The notes beneath the pieces are model-generated. The model was not told the origin of the DNA and made no database searches. It saw nothing but the letters and a program-made list of their open reading frames with translations. Shown piece by piece: positions 32,509 to 43,314 of a stretch of DNA of 64,000 nt. The translations under genes and the position numbers were made by a program. Position 1 is the stretch's first letter. Every line of letters begins with the position of its first letter. The DNA comes from Flaviflexus salsibiostraticola (GTDB taxonomy: Bacteria; Actinomycetota; Actinomycetes; Actinomycetales; Actinomycetaceae): positions 1,550,001 to 1,614,000 of the forward strand of contig NZ_CP034438.1 of assembly GCF_003952265.1 (NCBI RefSeq), in the 5' to 3' direction.

Positions 32509-33930
32509 TCATGCGCAGCACGACAGCAGCGACGGGTCGGTGGTGAAGGCCTTCGTGGCGATCCGGATGCCCTCGGCCATCGTCAGGTAGGGAGCCCAGG
32601 CGTCGGCGATCTCGGCGACGGTCTTGCCGAGCACGTGGACACCGGCGGCGGCGAGCTCTCCGGCGTCCTTGGCGACGGCGGTCAGGCCGAGGATCTCGTT
32701 CGTGTCGGCGTTCACGACGATCTTGATGAACCCGCGGGTGTCGCGGTTGACCAGCGCGCGGGGCACGTGGTGCAGCGGCAGGACGCGGCAATCGCAGCGG
32801 ATCCCCGCAGCAAGCACTTCCTTCTCGGTCATCCCGACCGCTCCGATCGCGGGCCCGGTGAACGTCACCCGCGGCAGGCGGGAATAGTCGACGGCACGAT
32901 CGGCGTCGGCGAACGCGTTCTCGGCGACGAGGGTGCCGTGGTGGGCGGCGACGTAGACGAACTCGGGGTGCCCGGTCACGTCGCCCGCGGCCCAGATCCG
33001 CGGGTTCGAGGACCGCAGCCGGTCGGAGACGACCACCTCGCCGGAGTCCCCGGTCTTCACCCCGACCGCATCGAGGTTCAGGCCATCGGTGACGGGACGG
33101 CGTCCGAGGGCGACGAGCACCTGCTCGGCGCGGAACTCCTGCGAGTCGCCGGACACGTCGGCGGTCACGACGGCCTCGCCTCCCGTGCCGCGGGAGACCC
33201 GGGTGGGCACCACGCGGCGGACGACGCGGATGCCTTCGTCGGCGAACGCCTCCTGAAGCGCCTTGGACACCTCCGGCTCCTCCTTCGAGGCGAGCCGGGA
33301 CCGCACCAGCAGCGTGACCTGCGAGCCGAGGCGAGCGAACAGCTGCGCCTGCTCCAGGGCGACGTAGCCGCCGCCGAGCACCAGCAACGACTCAGGAACC
33401 TCAGCGAGTTCCATTGCCGTGGTCGAGGTCAGGTACCCGGTCTCCTCCAGGCCGTCGATCGGCGGAGCCCACGGGCGAGAACCAGTCGCGACCAGGAAGT
33501 GGTCGGCCTCGATGGTCTCGACCGTCCCGTCGCCGGCGATGATCTCCAGTACCGGGGCGTCTGGGCCGCCGGCGAACGATGCATCGCCGCGGCGGACCTG
33601 CCAGCCGTAGGAGTCGGCGACGTCGGCGTACTTCTCGCCGCGCAACGACTCGACCAGCGCCTGCTTCCCGGCGATCAGCGCAGGCATGTCCACTGTCTCA
33701 GCCGTCGCCGCGATCCCCGGGAACCGGCCTGAAGCGTCGGCGGCGACGTGACGGGTGTCGGCAGCGGCGATGAGGGCCTTCGACGGCACGCAGCCGGTGT
33801 TCACGCAGGTGCCGCCGAGCGTCCCGCGCTCGATCATCACCACCGACTTGCCGAGCGTGGTCGCACGGATGGCGGCGGCGAATGCTCCGCCTCCGGATCC
33901 GATGATGGCGAGGTCGTACTTGGTAGGCAT
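32509..33930 (-). CDS. merA: Mercuric reductase
   Basis: 473 residues of the pyridine-nucleotide disulfide reductase family. It reduces Hg(II) to volatile Hg(0) with NADPH and FAD. The redox-active pair is Cys42/Cys47 in GGTCVNTGCVPSK, and the diagnostic C-terminal vicinal cysteines are Cys471-Cys472 in SLLSCCA. The N-terminal metal-binding domain (NmerA) found in many Proteobacterial forms is absent, as in most actinobacterial MerA. The ATG follows AGGAG. It is divergent from merR. Confidence 0.94.
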   Translation of the reverse strand: MPTKYDLAIIGSGGGAFAAAIRATTLGKSVVMIERGTLGGTCVNTGCVPSKALIAAADTRHVAADASGRFPGIAATAETVDMPALIAGKQALVESLRGEKYADVADSYGWQVRRGDASFAGGPDAPVLEIIAGDGTVETIEADHFLVATGSRPWAPPIDGLEETGYLTSTTAMELAEVPESLLVLGGGYVALEQAQLFARLGSQVTLLVRSRLASKEEPEVSKALQEAFADEGIRVVRRVVPTRVSRGTGGEAVVTADVSGDSQEFRAEQVLVALGRRPVTDGLNLDAVGVKTGDSGEVVVSDRLRSSNPRIWAAGDVTGHPEFVYVAAHHGTLVAENAFADADRAVDYSRLPRVTFTGPAIGAVGMTEKEVLAAGIRCDCRVLPLHHVPRALVNRDTRGFIKIVVNADTNEILGLTAVAKDAGELAAAGVHVLGKTVAEIADAWAPYLTMAEGIRIATKAFTTDPSLLSCCA

Positions 33931-33978
33931 CGCTGCTCCTGTCAGTCCTTGGCTTTCTGCTCTGTCTCAGCCATACTG

Positions 33979-34002
33979 GACCTTCCAGTGCAGGGGAAGG
34001 TC
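33979..34002. promoter_or_regulatory. MerR operator in the merA/merR divergent promoter
   Basis: Perfect 8-bp arms GACCTTCC and GGAAGGTC flank an 8-bp spacer. On the merA side a TTGACC -35 box and a CAGTAT -10-like box are separated by about 20 bp, the over-long spacing that MerR-type activators correct by twisting the DNA. Confidence 0.85.
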
Positions 34003-34035
34003 AAGCCTGCTCCTGCCGAACGATCGGAGGCCGCG

Positions 34036-34425
34036 ATGCGCATCGGAGAACTCGCCGAACGCGCGGGCACCACGGCGAAGACGCTCCGCTTCTACGAGGG
34101 GCAGGGGCTGCTTCCGCCGGCCGAGCGCACGCAGTCCGGCTATCGCGACTACGCACCCGAGACGGTCGCCCGGATCGACTTCGTCCACCGCGGCCAGGCC
34201 GCGGGCCTCACCCTCGCCCAGATCCGCCAGATCCTCGACATCCGCGACGGCGGCCATGCGCCCTGCGAGCACGTGCGCGACCTGCTTGACGTGCGCCTCG
34301 CTGAGATCGAGCAGCAGATCGCGCAGCTCTCCGTGCTGCGCGACACTATCGCGGACCTCAGACAGGACGCCGCGCACCCGGACCCTGAAACGTGCAGCAC
34401 CGATCAAGTGTGTAGGTACTTGTAG
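34036..34425 (+). CDS. merR: MerR-family mercury-responsive regulator
   Basis: 129 residues. The winged HTH occupies the N-terminus (MRIGELAERAGTTAKTLRFYEGQGLLPP), followed by the coiled-coil dimerisation helix. Metal-ligand cysteines are Cys77 (HAPCEHV), Cys120 and Cys126 (ETCSTDQVC). In classical Hg MerR the last two are separated by eight residues and here by five, so coordination geometry may differ. CGGAGG precedes the ATG. Its operator and merA lie just upstream. Confidence 0.88.
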   Translation: MRIGELAERAGTTAKTLRFYEGQGLLPPAERTQSGYRDYAPETVARIDFVHRGQAAGLTLAQIRQILDIRDGGHAPCEHVRDLLDVRLAEIEQQIAQLSVLRDTIADLRQDAAHPDPETCSTDQVCRYL

Positions 34426-34450
34426 ACGACGGTAGCCAATGACTCCAACG

Positions 34451-34490
34451 CTACAACCCCGATATGCGCTACCGCATGTCAATGACCCCG
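34451..34490. other. Right attachment junction of the integrated element
   Basis: Element sequence (ACAACCCCGATATGCGC) meets host sequence (CGCATGTCAATGACC) at TAC 34470-34472. Combining the element arms of both junctions gives CGATATGC-GCTACT-GCATATCG, an inverted repeat with further flanking matches. Confidence 0.8.
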
Positions 34491-34717
34491 GTGCCGATCT
34501 CGATCCTCTCGGTTCGGGCTCCGATCGCGGCGAGCAGCGGAAACGGTGAAGCGAGCTGCCGAGCGAAGTGGTGGACCCGGAAGTAGGCCCCGTCCGCCCC
34601 GAGCTCCTCGGCAGCGACGGCGAGGTCGATGCTCTGGAGGAGCGAATCGGAGGCGGAGCGGACCTGGGAGGTCGGGTGGTCGGTCCAATGTCCGAACGAG
34701 AGAAAGCCGATCTTCAT
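34469..34717 (-). pseudogene. 5' part of the split luciferase-like monooxygenase gene
   Basis: 82 codons from ATG 34717, beginning MKIGFLSFGHWTDHP and ending ERIEIGTGVIDMR before a stop created by the insertion. LLM-family enzymes start this way (GFLSFGHW...; EIGTGVIDMRYENPL). The remaining 255 codons lie at 25127-25894, left of the element. The intact gene would encode an FMN-dependent monooxygenase of unknown substrate; excision of the element would restore it. Confidence 0.92.
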
Positions 34718-35013
34718 ACCGCCCTCAACGCAGGGCCCACGCAGGGCATTCCCCCACCCAGCGGACGACCGGCCCGTCTGCTCTCCGAGACGTACGTATC
34801 ACCTTCTGGACAGAGTGTGACGCTGAGGGAATGTCGGAGAAGATGGGGGCATGTTCGCGCCTGTGATGACGATGACCCGCTCCGCCGGGGATCTTCGCGC
34901 GCGAATGTGCAGCTGACTCCTTGAGCTTCCCGGGGCTTTCCCCGGCATGCTCACACGAAACCTTTCAACGGCCCGAAAGCGTATTGTCAGAGCACACGTC
35001 AAAGGAATCTCTT
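34718..35013 (+). promoter_or_regulatory. Leader region of metF with a strong hairpin
   Basis: No gene is seen in this 296-bp region. At 34930-34945 a perfect CCGGGG-CTTT-CCCCGG hairpin lies inside a longer fold closed by GAGC (34923-34926) and GCTC (34949-34952), about 60 bp before metF. It could be a terminator/attenuator or part of a leader RNA. I could not match it to a known SAM or cobalamin riboswitch. Confidence 0.4.
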
Positions 35014-36018
35014 ATGTCGTCAATCTTCGGTGGACCCCTCGTATCCTTCGAGCTCATGCCGCCCCGCAATCCCGATAACGCTCCAAAGTTCTGGGGCACC
35101 GTCAAGCGCCTCATGGATTTTCGTCCCGACTTCGTCTCGGTCACCTACGGTGCCGGCGGCAGGAATGCGGACACGGCGCACGAGGTCATCGCCCAGCTGG
35201 TCCGGCACACCCCCGTCCAGCCGATCGCCCACTTCACGTGCGTCGGCATGTCCCGCGCCGGCGTCTACGAGGAGCTCGCGAAGTACCTGCGCACGGGGGT
35301 GCGCACCTTCCTCGCGCTGCGGGGCGACCCGCCGGTCGGGGATCCCGACTGGTCCCCCGCACCCGACAGCCTCCAGTCGGCCGTCGAGCTGGTCGCCGCG
35401 ATCCGCGAGATCGAGGAGAAGACCTGCGCCGAATCCCCCTCGGCAGCCCTGCGAAAGGCTTTCCGCCCCCTCACCATCGCCGTCGCCGCGTTCCCGAACG
35501 GCAACCCTGCCGCCGGCACGAACGTCGATGACGAGGTGAACCGCCTGCTCGTCAAGCAGGCGGCGGGGGCGAGCTTCGCGATCACCCAGCTGTATTGGGA
35601 TCCGAGCGTCTATGTCGACTTCGTGGCGCGCAGCCGCCGTGCGGGCGTCCACATCCCGATCGTGCCGGGCATCCTGCCGCCCGTGGAATCGCGTCGCCTC
35701 CACCGCACAGCCGAGCTGACCGGGATCGTTGCCCCACGCGGGCTGCTCGAGTCGATGGAGGAGGCGGAGCGGGCCGATGCCGAGAGCGGCGAGAGCACCC
35801 ACGCGTACGACATCGGGGTGTCCTACGCGGCCTGGCTCGCCCGGCAGGCTCTCGAGGCGGGCGCCCCCGGCCTCCATCTCTACACCTTCAACCGGGCGGA
35901 ACCGTCCCTCGACGTCCTTCGCCGCCTCGGCATCACCCATGACGAGCCCGACGATCATGCCCTGCGGCCCGTGCCGACAGCGTCCGCCGTCAGCCTCTCA
36001 CCCCAGTACCAGATCTGA
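35014..36018 (+). CDS. metF: 5,10-methylenetetrahydrofolate reductase
   Basis: 334 residues of the FAD-dependent TIM-barrel family, producing 5-methyltetrahydrofolate, the methyl donor for methionine synthase. Typical segments are VSFELMPPRNP, FVSVTYGAGG, THVT-like AHFTCVGMSR, LALRGDPP and GASFAITQLYWD. AAAGGA precedes the ATG. It is 25 bp upstream of metE and is presumably co-transcribed, so methyl donor and methyl acceptor steps are together. Confidence 0.93.
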   Translation: MSSIFGGPLVSFELMPPRNPDNAPKFWGTVKRLMDFRPDFVSVTYGAGGRNADTAHEVIAQLVRHTPVQPIAHFTCVGMSRAGVYEELAKYLRTGVRTFLALRGDPPVGDPDWSPAPDSLQSAVELVAAIREIEEKTCAESPSAALRKAFRPLTIAVAAFPNGNPAAGTNVDDEVNRLLVKQAAGASFAITQLYWDPSVYVDFVARSRRAGVHIPIVPGILPPVESRRLHRTAELTGIVAPRGLLESMEEAERADAESGESTHAYDIGVSYAAWLARQALEAGAPGLHLYTFNRAEPSLDVLRRLGITHDEPDDHALRPVPTASAVSLSPQYQI

Positions 36019-36043
36019 TCCGACACACACCAAGGGAAAATAC

Positions 36044-38356
36044 ATGTCACTGCCATCCACCATCCTCGGATATCCGCGAATCGGGCGTAAGCGCGAGCTC
36101 AAGAAGGCGGTCGAGTCCTACTGGGCCGGCGGTATCGACGCCGACGGTCTCGCGGCCGCCGAAGCAGAACTCCGCCGGGCGAACCTCGCCCGCCTCGTTG
36201 AGCTCGGCCTCGGCGCGGACGACTCCTCGCTTCCGGAGAACTCCTCACTGTACGACCAGGTACTCGACGTCACCCACCTCCTCGGGGCGGCGCCCGAGCG
36301 CTTCGCCGGCCGGGAGGGCCTCGACCTGTACTTCGCGCTGGCGCGCGGCGACTCGTCCGTCGCCCCGCTCGAGATGACGAAGTGGTTCGACACGAACTAT
36401 CACTACCTCGTCCCCGAGATCGGCCCCGATACTCCGATCTCGTTCGCGAACCGGGATGTTGTCGACCGCTTCACGCAGGCGAAGGGGTGGGGCTACACGA
36501 CCCGTCCCGTCATCGTCGGCCCCGTCACCTACCTCGTCCTGTCGAAGCCGGCCGGCGAGAACGGCAGCCCCCTCGATCGCCTCGATGATGTCGTCGCCGC
36601 CTACGGAGAGCTCCTCACCGCGCTCGCCGAGGCCGGCGCCCAGTGGGTCCAGTTCGATGAGCCGGCGCTTGTCTCGGATAATCTCACCGTCCCCCGCACC
36701 GAGATCGCCCACCTCGTCGAGCAGGTCTGGACGGGCCTGGCGGCACGCGAGAACCGCCCCAACATCCTCCTCGCCGCACCCTACGGCGATTCCTCGGCCG
36801 TCTTCCCCGCCCTTGTGAGGACGGGTGTCGAGGCGATCGGCGTCGACCTCGACCGCGGCACACTCCCGACGCCGGAGTCCCTCGCGAACGAGGGGGTCAG
36901 CCCCTCGGATCTGGCCGGACGGACCCTTGTCGCCGGCGTGGTCGACGGCCGCAATATCTGGGCGACCGACCTCTCTGCGGCTGCCGAGAAGCTCGAGGCC
37001 GCCCGGGGGCTTGGAGCCGATGTCCTTGTCGGCACCGCCACCTCCCTCCAGCACGTCCCCCACGACACGGCCCTTGAAACCTGGGACGATCCCGCGCTCA
37101 ACGAGAACCTCCACGCCTGGCTCGCCTTCGCGGACCAGAAGGTCGGTGAGGTCGTCCTCCTCGACCGCGGCATCCGCACCGGCCTCGACTCCATCAGGGC
37201 TGAGCTCGATGCGAACGCCGCTGTCCTCGCGCAGCGCGCCGCGACCGAGGGTGTCTCGGTCCCCGCAGTCCGCGAGCGCGTCGCCGCCCTGACGGGTGCG
37301 GATCGGACGCGCGGCGACTATGCCGAGCGCCGGGCCGCCCAGGCGGCACGCCTCGGTCTGCCGGACCTGCCGACCACGTCGATCGGCTCCTTCCCACAGA
37401 CCGCCGAGGTGCGCCAGGCCCGCGCCGCGCACGCCCGGGGCGACATCGACAACGCGGCGTACGAGGCGCGGATGAAGGAGGAGATCGAGCGCACGATCCG
37501 TCTTCAGGAGGAACTCGACGTCGATGTCCTCGTCCACGGCGAGGCCGAGCGCAATGACATGGTCCAGTACTTCGCGGAGCTGTTCGACGGCTTTGCGGTG
37601 ACGAAGCACGGCTGGGTCCAGTCCTACGGTTCGCGATGCACGAGGCCCTCGATCCTCTGGGGTGACGTGGCGAAGTCGCGGGAGATGACGGTGCCGTGGT
37701 GGTCCTACGCCCAGTCGCTCACCGACCGTCCCGTCAAGGGCATGCTCACCGGGCCCGTCACGATCATCGCCTGGTCGTTCGTCCGCCGGGACATTCCCCT
37801 CTCCGAGGTCGCTGACCAGATCGCTCTGGCCCTGCGGGATGAGGTGGCCGCTCTGGAGGAGGCCGGCGCAGCCGTCATCCAGGTCGATGAGCCGGCCCTT
37901 CGCGAGCTGCTCCCCCTCGATCAGTCGAGGCACGCCGACTACCTTGCCTGGTCGGTGGGAGCATTCAACGCCGCGACGGCGGGAGTCGAGCCCGCGACGC
38001 AGATCCACACCCACCTCTGCTACTCGGAGTTCGGGCAGATCATCGACGCGATCGCGGCACTCGACGCGGATGTCACCTCAATCGAGGCAGCCCGCTCACG
38101 CATGGAGGTGCTCCCCGATCTCAAGGAGCACGGCTTCGCGCAGGGCGTCGGCCCGGGCGTGTGGGACATCCACTCCCCCCGTGTGCCGTCCGTCGAGGAG
38201 CTGACCTCCCTGCTCGAGCTCGCCGTCGAGTCCGTCGATCCGGACCTGCTCTGGGTCAACCCGGACTGCGGCCTCAAGACGCGCGGCTACGAGGAGACGA
38301 TCGCCTCCCTCACGAACCTGGTCGCCGCGGCGAAGGCCGTCCGCGCCACAATCTGA
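36044..38356 (+). CDS. metE: Cobalamin-independent methionine synthase
   Basis: 770 residues, the normal length. It transfers the methyl group of 5-methyltetrahydrofolate (polyglutamate) to homocysteine. The two homologous barrels are visible: the N-terminal ILGYPRIGRKRELKKAVESYW and the catalytic C-terminal half with TSIGSFPQT, zinc ligands in IHTHLCYSEF and the end NPDCGLKTRGYEET. The ATG at 36044 is preceded by AAGGGAAAATAC. It is followed by a strong terminator. Confidence 0.95.
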   Translation: MSLPSTILGYPRIGRKRELKKAVESYWAGGIDADGLAAAEAELRRANLARLVELGLGADDSSLPENSSLYDQVLDVTHLLGAAPERFAGREGLDLYFALARGDSSVAPLEMTKWFDTNYHYLVPEIGPDTPISFANRDVVDRFTQAKGWGYTTRPVIVGPVTYLVLSKPAGENGSPLDRLDDVVAAYGELLTALAEAGAQWVQFDEPALVSDNLTVPRTEIAHLVEQVWTGLAARENRPNILLAAPYGDSSAVFPALVRTGVEAIGVDLDRGTLPTPESLANEGVSPSDLAGRTLVAGVVDGRNIWATDLSAAAEKLEAARGLGADVLVGTATSLQHVPHDTALETWDDPALNENLHAWLAFADQKVGEVVLLDRGIRTGLDSIRAELDANAAVLAQRAATEGVSVPAVRERVAALTGADRTRGDYAERRAAQAARLGLPDLPTTSIGSFPQTAEVRQARAAHARGDIDNAAYEARMKEEIERTIRLQEELDVDVLVHGEAERNDMVQYFAELFDGFAVTKHGWVQSYGSRCTRPSILWGDVAKSREMTVPWWSYAQSLTDRPVKGMLTGPVTIIAWSFVRRDIPLSEVADQIALALRDEVAALEEAGAAVIQVDEPALRELLPLDQSRHADYLAWSVGAFNAATAGVEPATQIHTHLCYSEFGQIIDAIAALDADVTSIEAARSRMEVLPDLKEHGFAQGVGPGVWDIHSPRVPSVEELTSLLELAVESVDPDLLWVNPDCGLKTRGYEETIASLTNLVAAAKAVRATI

Positions 38357-38367
38357 TCGACTGATCT

Positions 38368-38395
38368 GTCTGGGGCTGCTCACGCAGCCCCAGAC
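38368..38395 (+). terminator. metFE terminator
   Basis: A perfect 11-bp stem GTCTGGGGCTG/CAGCCCCAGAC with a 6-base loop lies 12 bp after the metE stop. Confidence 0.8.
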
Positions 38396-38412
38396 TCATC
38401 TACAGTGCTGCC

Positions 38413-38751
38413 ATGGCACTCCTCGATGACCTGCTGGCCTACGAACACCGTCTCTCCTCTGCGGATATTGGCTTCTATCGGCATATCTGCAGACCCGATG
38501 CCCTGTTCATCATGCCGGGCATGATCGCGTCCCTCGAGGAGGCGATCGCGGGGCTCGAGCAGTCCCCGCCCTGGGACAGCGTCGATCTGTCCGACGTGTC
38601 GCTGCGCATGCTCGGCTCGAACGCCGCCGCGATCATCTACCGATTCACTGGCACCCGCGGGACGGCGACCTACAGAGCCGACATGGTGTCCACGTATGAG
38701 AACAGAGGTGGATGGCGACTCGTCCTCCATCAGCAGACGCCGCTTGCCTGA
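38413..38751 (+). CDS. NTF2/SnoaL-like small protein (DUF4440-type)
   Basis: 112 residues: an N-terminal helix, then the curved-sheet pattern of the NTF2-like fold, ending with MVSTYENRGGWRLVLHQQTP, the usual closing strands of DUF4440/SnoaL-like proteins. Such proteins bind small molecules or act as steroid isomerase-like enzymes; no active-site assignment is possible. A TACAGT box lies six bases before the ATG and no ribosome site is seen, so the mRNA may be leaderless. Confidence 0.7.
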   Translation: MALLDDLLAYEHRLSSADIGFYRHICRPDALFIMPGMIASLEEAIAGLEQSPPWDSVDLSDVSLRMLGSNAAAIIYRFTGTRGTATYRADMVSTYENRGGWRLVLHQQTPLA

Positions 38752-38884
38752 ACCGGACCACTGACGGCCGTCCTGCTGGGCGCGCTGCCTGATGACTGTG
38801 CCTATGGCTGTGCCTGATGGCGCCTGAAGGACACTCGCGTGTTGCCGCATGGCCGCAGGCGCTGCTCACACATCAGAATCGGCT

Positions 38885-38905
38885 CTGTCCTTGAACGAAG
38901 GACAG
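38885..38905 (-). terminator. Second hairpin downstream of clpB
   Basis: A perfect 8-bp stem CTGTCCTT/AAGGACAG with a 5-base loop lies just beyond the main clpB terminator and may act in tandem with it. Confidence 0.5.
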
Positions 38906-38910
38906 ACGGC

Positions 38911-38945
38911 TGTGGGGCCAGCCGCTCATCGCGGCTGGCCCCACA
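38911..38945 (-). terminator. clpB terminator
   Basis: A perfect 15-bp stem TGTGGGGCCAGCCGC with its complement and a 5-base loop starts 18 bp after the clpB stop. No T-run follows. Confidence 0.8.
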
Positions 38946-38962
38946 GGGTCGATCGACCGGTG

Positions 38963-41572
<2,610 letters not shown>

Positions 41573-41619
41573 GAGACTCCTTCACGTACTGATGCTTCAC
41601 AGGATAGAACGCAGATAAA

Positions 41620-41640
41620 CTTGAGTCTATTCCACTCAAC
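41620..41640. promoter_or_regulatory. HAIR-like element (HspR operator) upstream of clpB
   Basis: CTTGAGT-N7-ACTCAAC matches the established actinobacterial HAIR consensus CTTGAGT-N7-ACTCAAG at 13 of 14 positions. It lies about 50-70 bp before clpB, a known member of the HspR regulon in related bacteria. Confidence 0.85.
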
Positions 41641-41697
41641 TCTGGATGTGGTGCCAACCTCGGTGCACGCGGGTCCGGACCAGAGTCCGCTGGGCCC

Positions 41698-43140
41698 TCA
41701 CCGGGAGTGATCGAGCCCCGGTTCGCGGATGGTCGGCCACGGATCCGCCTGCTCGATGTCACGGGCGAGGGAGAGGAGCAGAGCATCCCCGCCCGGCCGC
41801 ACCGCCCCGAGCATGGCGCCGAAGGGAAGCTCGACCCCATCGACCTCGGCTCGATGGACGGGCAGGGTGATCGAGGCGTTGCCCGTCATGTTCCACGCGC
41901 TCGCCCACGGCGTGAACCTCATCTGCGCCTCGAAGTCCGCCTTCCCGTCGGGGAGCCTGATCTCCCCCGGGTGGACGGGCGGACCGGACAGGGTCGGGGT
42001 GAGGATGACATCGACATCGGACCAGCCGGTCGCCGCCTTGCGGGCGAGCGTCTGGACGGCGCTGATGGCGATCGCGAAGTCGGCGGCGCTCAGCCTGCGC
42101 CCCTCCTCCCGCAGCCACCGCGTCAAATCGGTGACGGACTCCTCGTCCTCCTTCGACAGGGGGATCGCTGCGGCCGCACCCGTCCAGAGCGGCATGAAGG
42201 CGAGCCAGTCCTCGGGCGTGAAGGGTCTGTGCACTCGTGTCACCGAATGCCCGAGGGATTCGAGGGTGCCTGCGAGCCGGAGGGCCGCCTCTTCGGCGTG
42301 GGGATAGAGGTCGACGGAGTCGACATTGAGCGGCTCGAGGAGCAGCCCGATCCGCAGCAGGCCAGTGGCCTTTCTGCTCGCCTCAAGGTAGCTGCCCGCA
42401 AGGTCAAGCACCTCATCGCGAGGCGCGTGATAGCTCTCGCCCGGCCACGGCTTCGCGAGCACGTCGAGCAGGGCCGCCGAGTCCTCGACCGTGCGGGTGA
42501 TGACCCCGTGGGTTGTCAGACCGGATCCACTGACCCCGGCCGGTCCCGGCGAGACAACCCCACGCGAGGCCTTGAAGCCCACCGCGCCGCAGGCGGCGGC
42601 GGGAATGCGGATGGAGCCGCCGCCGTCGGAGGCGTGGGCGGCAGGGACCATGCCGGTCGCCACGGCCGCGGCCGCGCCGCCCGAGGAACCTCCGGCGGTT
42701 CTGCTGACATCCCACGGGGTGCGGGCGGGCGGCCCGATCTCCGGTTCCGTGTAGGCGGGGAAGCTGAACTCCGGGGCCGACGTCTTGCCGACCATGAGGG
42801 TCCCCGCCTCCTTCAGCAGCGTGACGACGCCATCGTCCTGCTGGGCGACATTGCCGACGAAGATGGCGGCGCCCTGCTCCCAGGGCTGGCCGGCGACCGG
42901 GGTCGCGTCCTTAATCGGGAGCGGCACCCCGTCGAATGGTCGAGTGGAACCCTGCGCCACCCGCGCATCCGTCTCGTCCGCCTGCCGGCGCGCCAGCTCT
43001 TCGGTCAGATGCGCGAAGGCGCCCACCTCGGGGAAGTCGGCGATGCGGGCAAAGGTATGGTCGAGGACCTCGTGGGCCGAGACCTCGGCGGATCGGATGG
43101 ATGCGGCGAGCTCGAGTGCGCTCAGTTCATGGATAGACAT
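41698..43140 (-). CDS. Amidase-signature-family hydrolase
   Basis: 480 residues. The amidase signature includes the catalytic lysine region VPLPIKDATPVAG, the cis-serine in SRTAGGSSGGAAAAVA and the nucleophile serine in SDGGGSIRIPAAACGAVG. It hydrolyses an amide, possibly an aliphatic, aryl or peptide amide. It is not GatA, because no gatB/C partners are adjacent. The ATG at 43140 follows GGAGGAGG; the longer frame to 43671 is antisense to moaA. Confidence 0.88.
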   Translation of the reverse strand: MSIHELSALELAASIRSAEVSAHEVLDHTFARIADFPEVGAFAHLTEELARRQADETDARVAQGSTRPFDGVPLPIKDATPVAGQPWEQGAAIFVGNVAQQDDGVVTLLKEAGTLMVGKTSAPEFSFPAYTEPEIGPPARTPWDVSRTAGGSSGGAAAAVATGMVPAAHASDGGGSIRIPAAACGAVGFKASRGVVSPGPAGVSGSGLTTHGVITRTVEDSAALLDVLAKPWPGESYHAPRDEVLDLAGSYLEASRKATGLLRIGLLLEPLNVDSVDLYPHAEEAALRLAGTLESLGHSVTRVHRPFTPEDWLAFMPLWTGAAAAIPLSKEDEESVTDLTRWLREEGRRLSAADFAIAISAVQTLARKAATGWSDVDVILTPTLSGPPVHPGEIRLPDGKADFEAQMRFTPWASAWNMTGNASITLPVHRAEVDGVELPFGAMLGAVRPGGDALLLSLARDIEQADPWPTIREPGLDHSR

Positions 43141-43314
43141 TGAACCTCCTCCGACCATCCTACGAACGATGCAGGATAGATCACAGAATCCACCCTCCGC
43201 CTGTGAGACTGAAGTCCCTGGGTCAGCGTTCTCATGTTGTCTGCGTGTCGTGGCCAACATGCATTTCCACATGCAAACCTGGAGAAAATGGGCACTCTGC
43301 CATATCTTGGAGGC
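43141..43314. promoter_or_regulatory. Divergent amidase/moaA region
   Basis: This 174-bp region holds an inverted repeat CATGTTG (43233-43239) and CAACATG (43255-43261) 15 bp apart and the pair ATGCATTTCCACATGCA just before moaA. A TATCTT box ends six bases before the moaA ATG. These are candidate control sites; no regulator is assigned. Confidence 0.4.

Larger units (their letters stand above)
25893..34470. mobile_element. Integrative mobilizable element with mercury-resistance cargo (about 8.58 kb)
   Basis: The boundaries come from the split monooxygenase gene and from the reconstructed attachment sites. Cargo in order: serine integrase, two small ORFs with an HTH-like protein, iteron-like repeats, an HUH/SF3-type Rep, MobC-like accessory protein, MOB-type relaxase, MobB-like membrane protein, mercury-module membrane protein, merA and merR. 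There is no type IV secretion system, so transfer would need a helper element. Codon usage is GC-rich like the host, so it probably comes from another actinobacterium. Confidence 0.9.

Noticed and set aside
34923..34952. SAM riboswitch before metF
   Set aside because: Only a single hairpin is evident; none of the conserved junction sequences of known SAM riboswitch classes could be recognised.
36245..38014. 589-codon open frame antisense to metE
   Set aside because: An effect of high GC in the third codon position. The plus-strand frame encodes a complete metE; the antisense product is repetitive and has no family signature.
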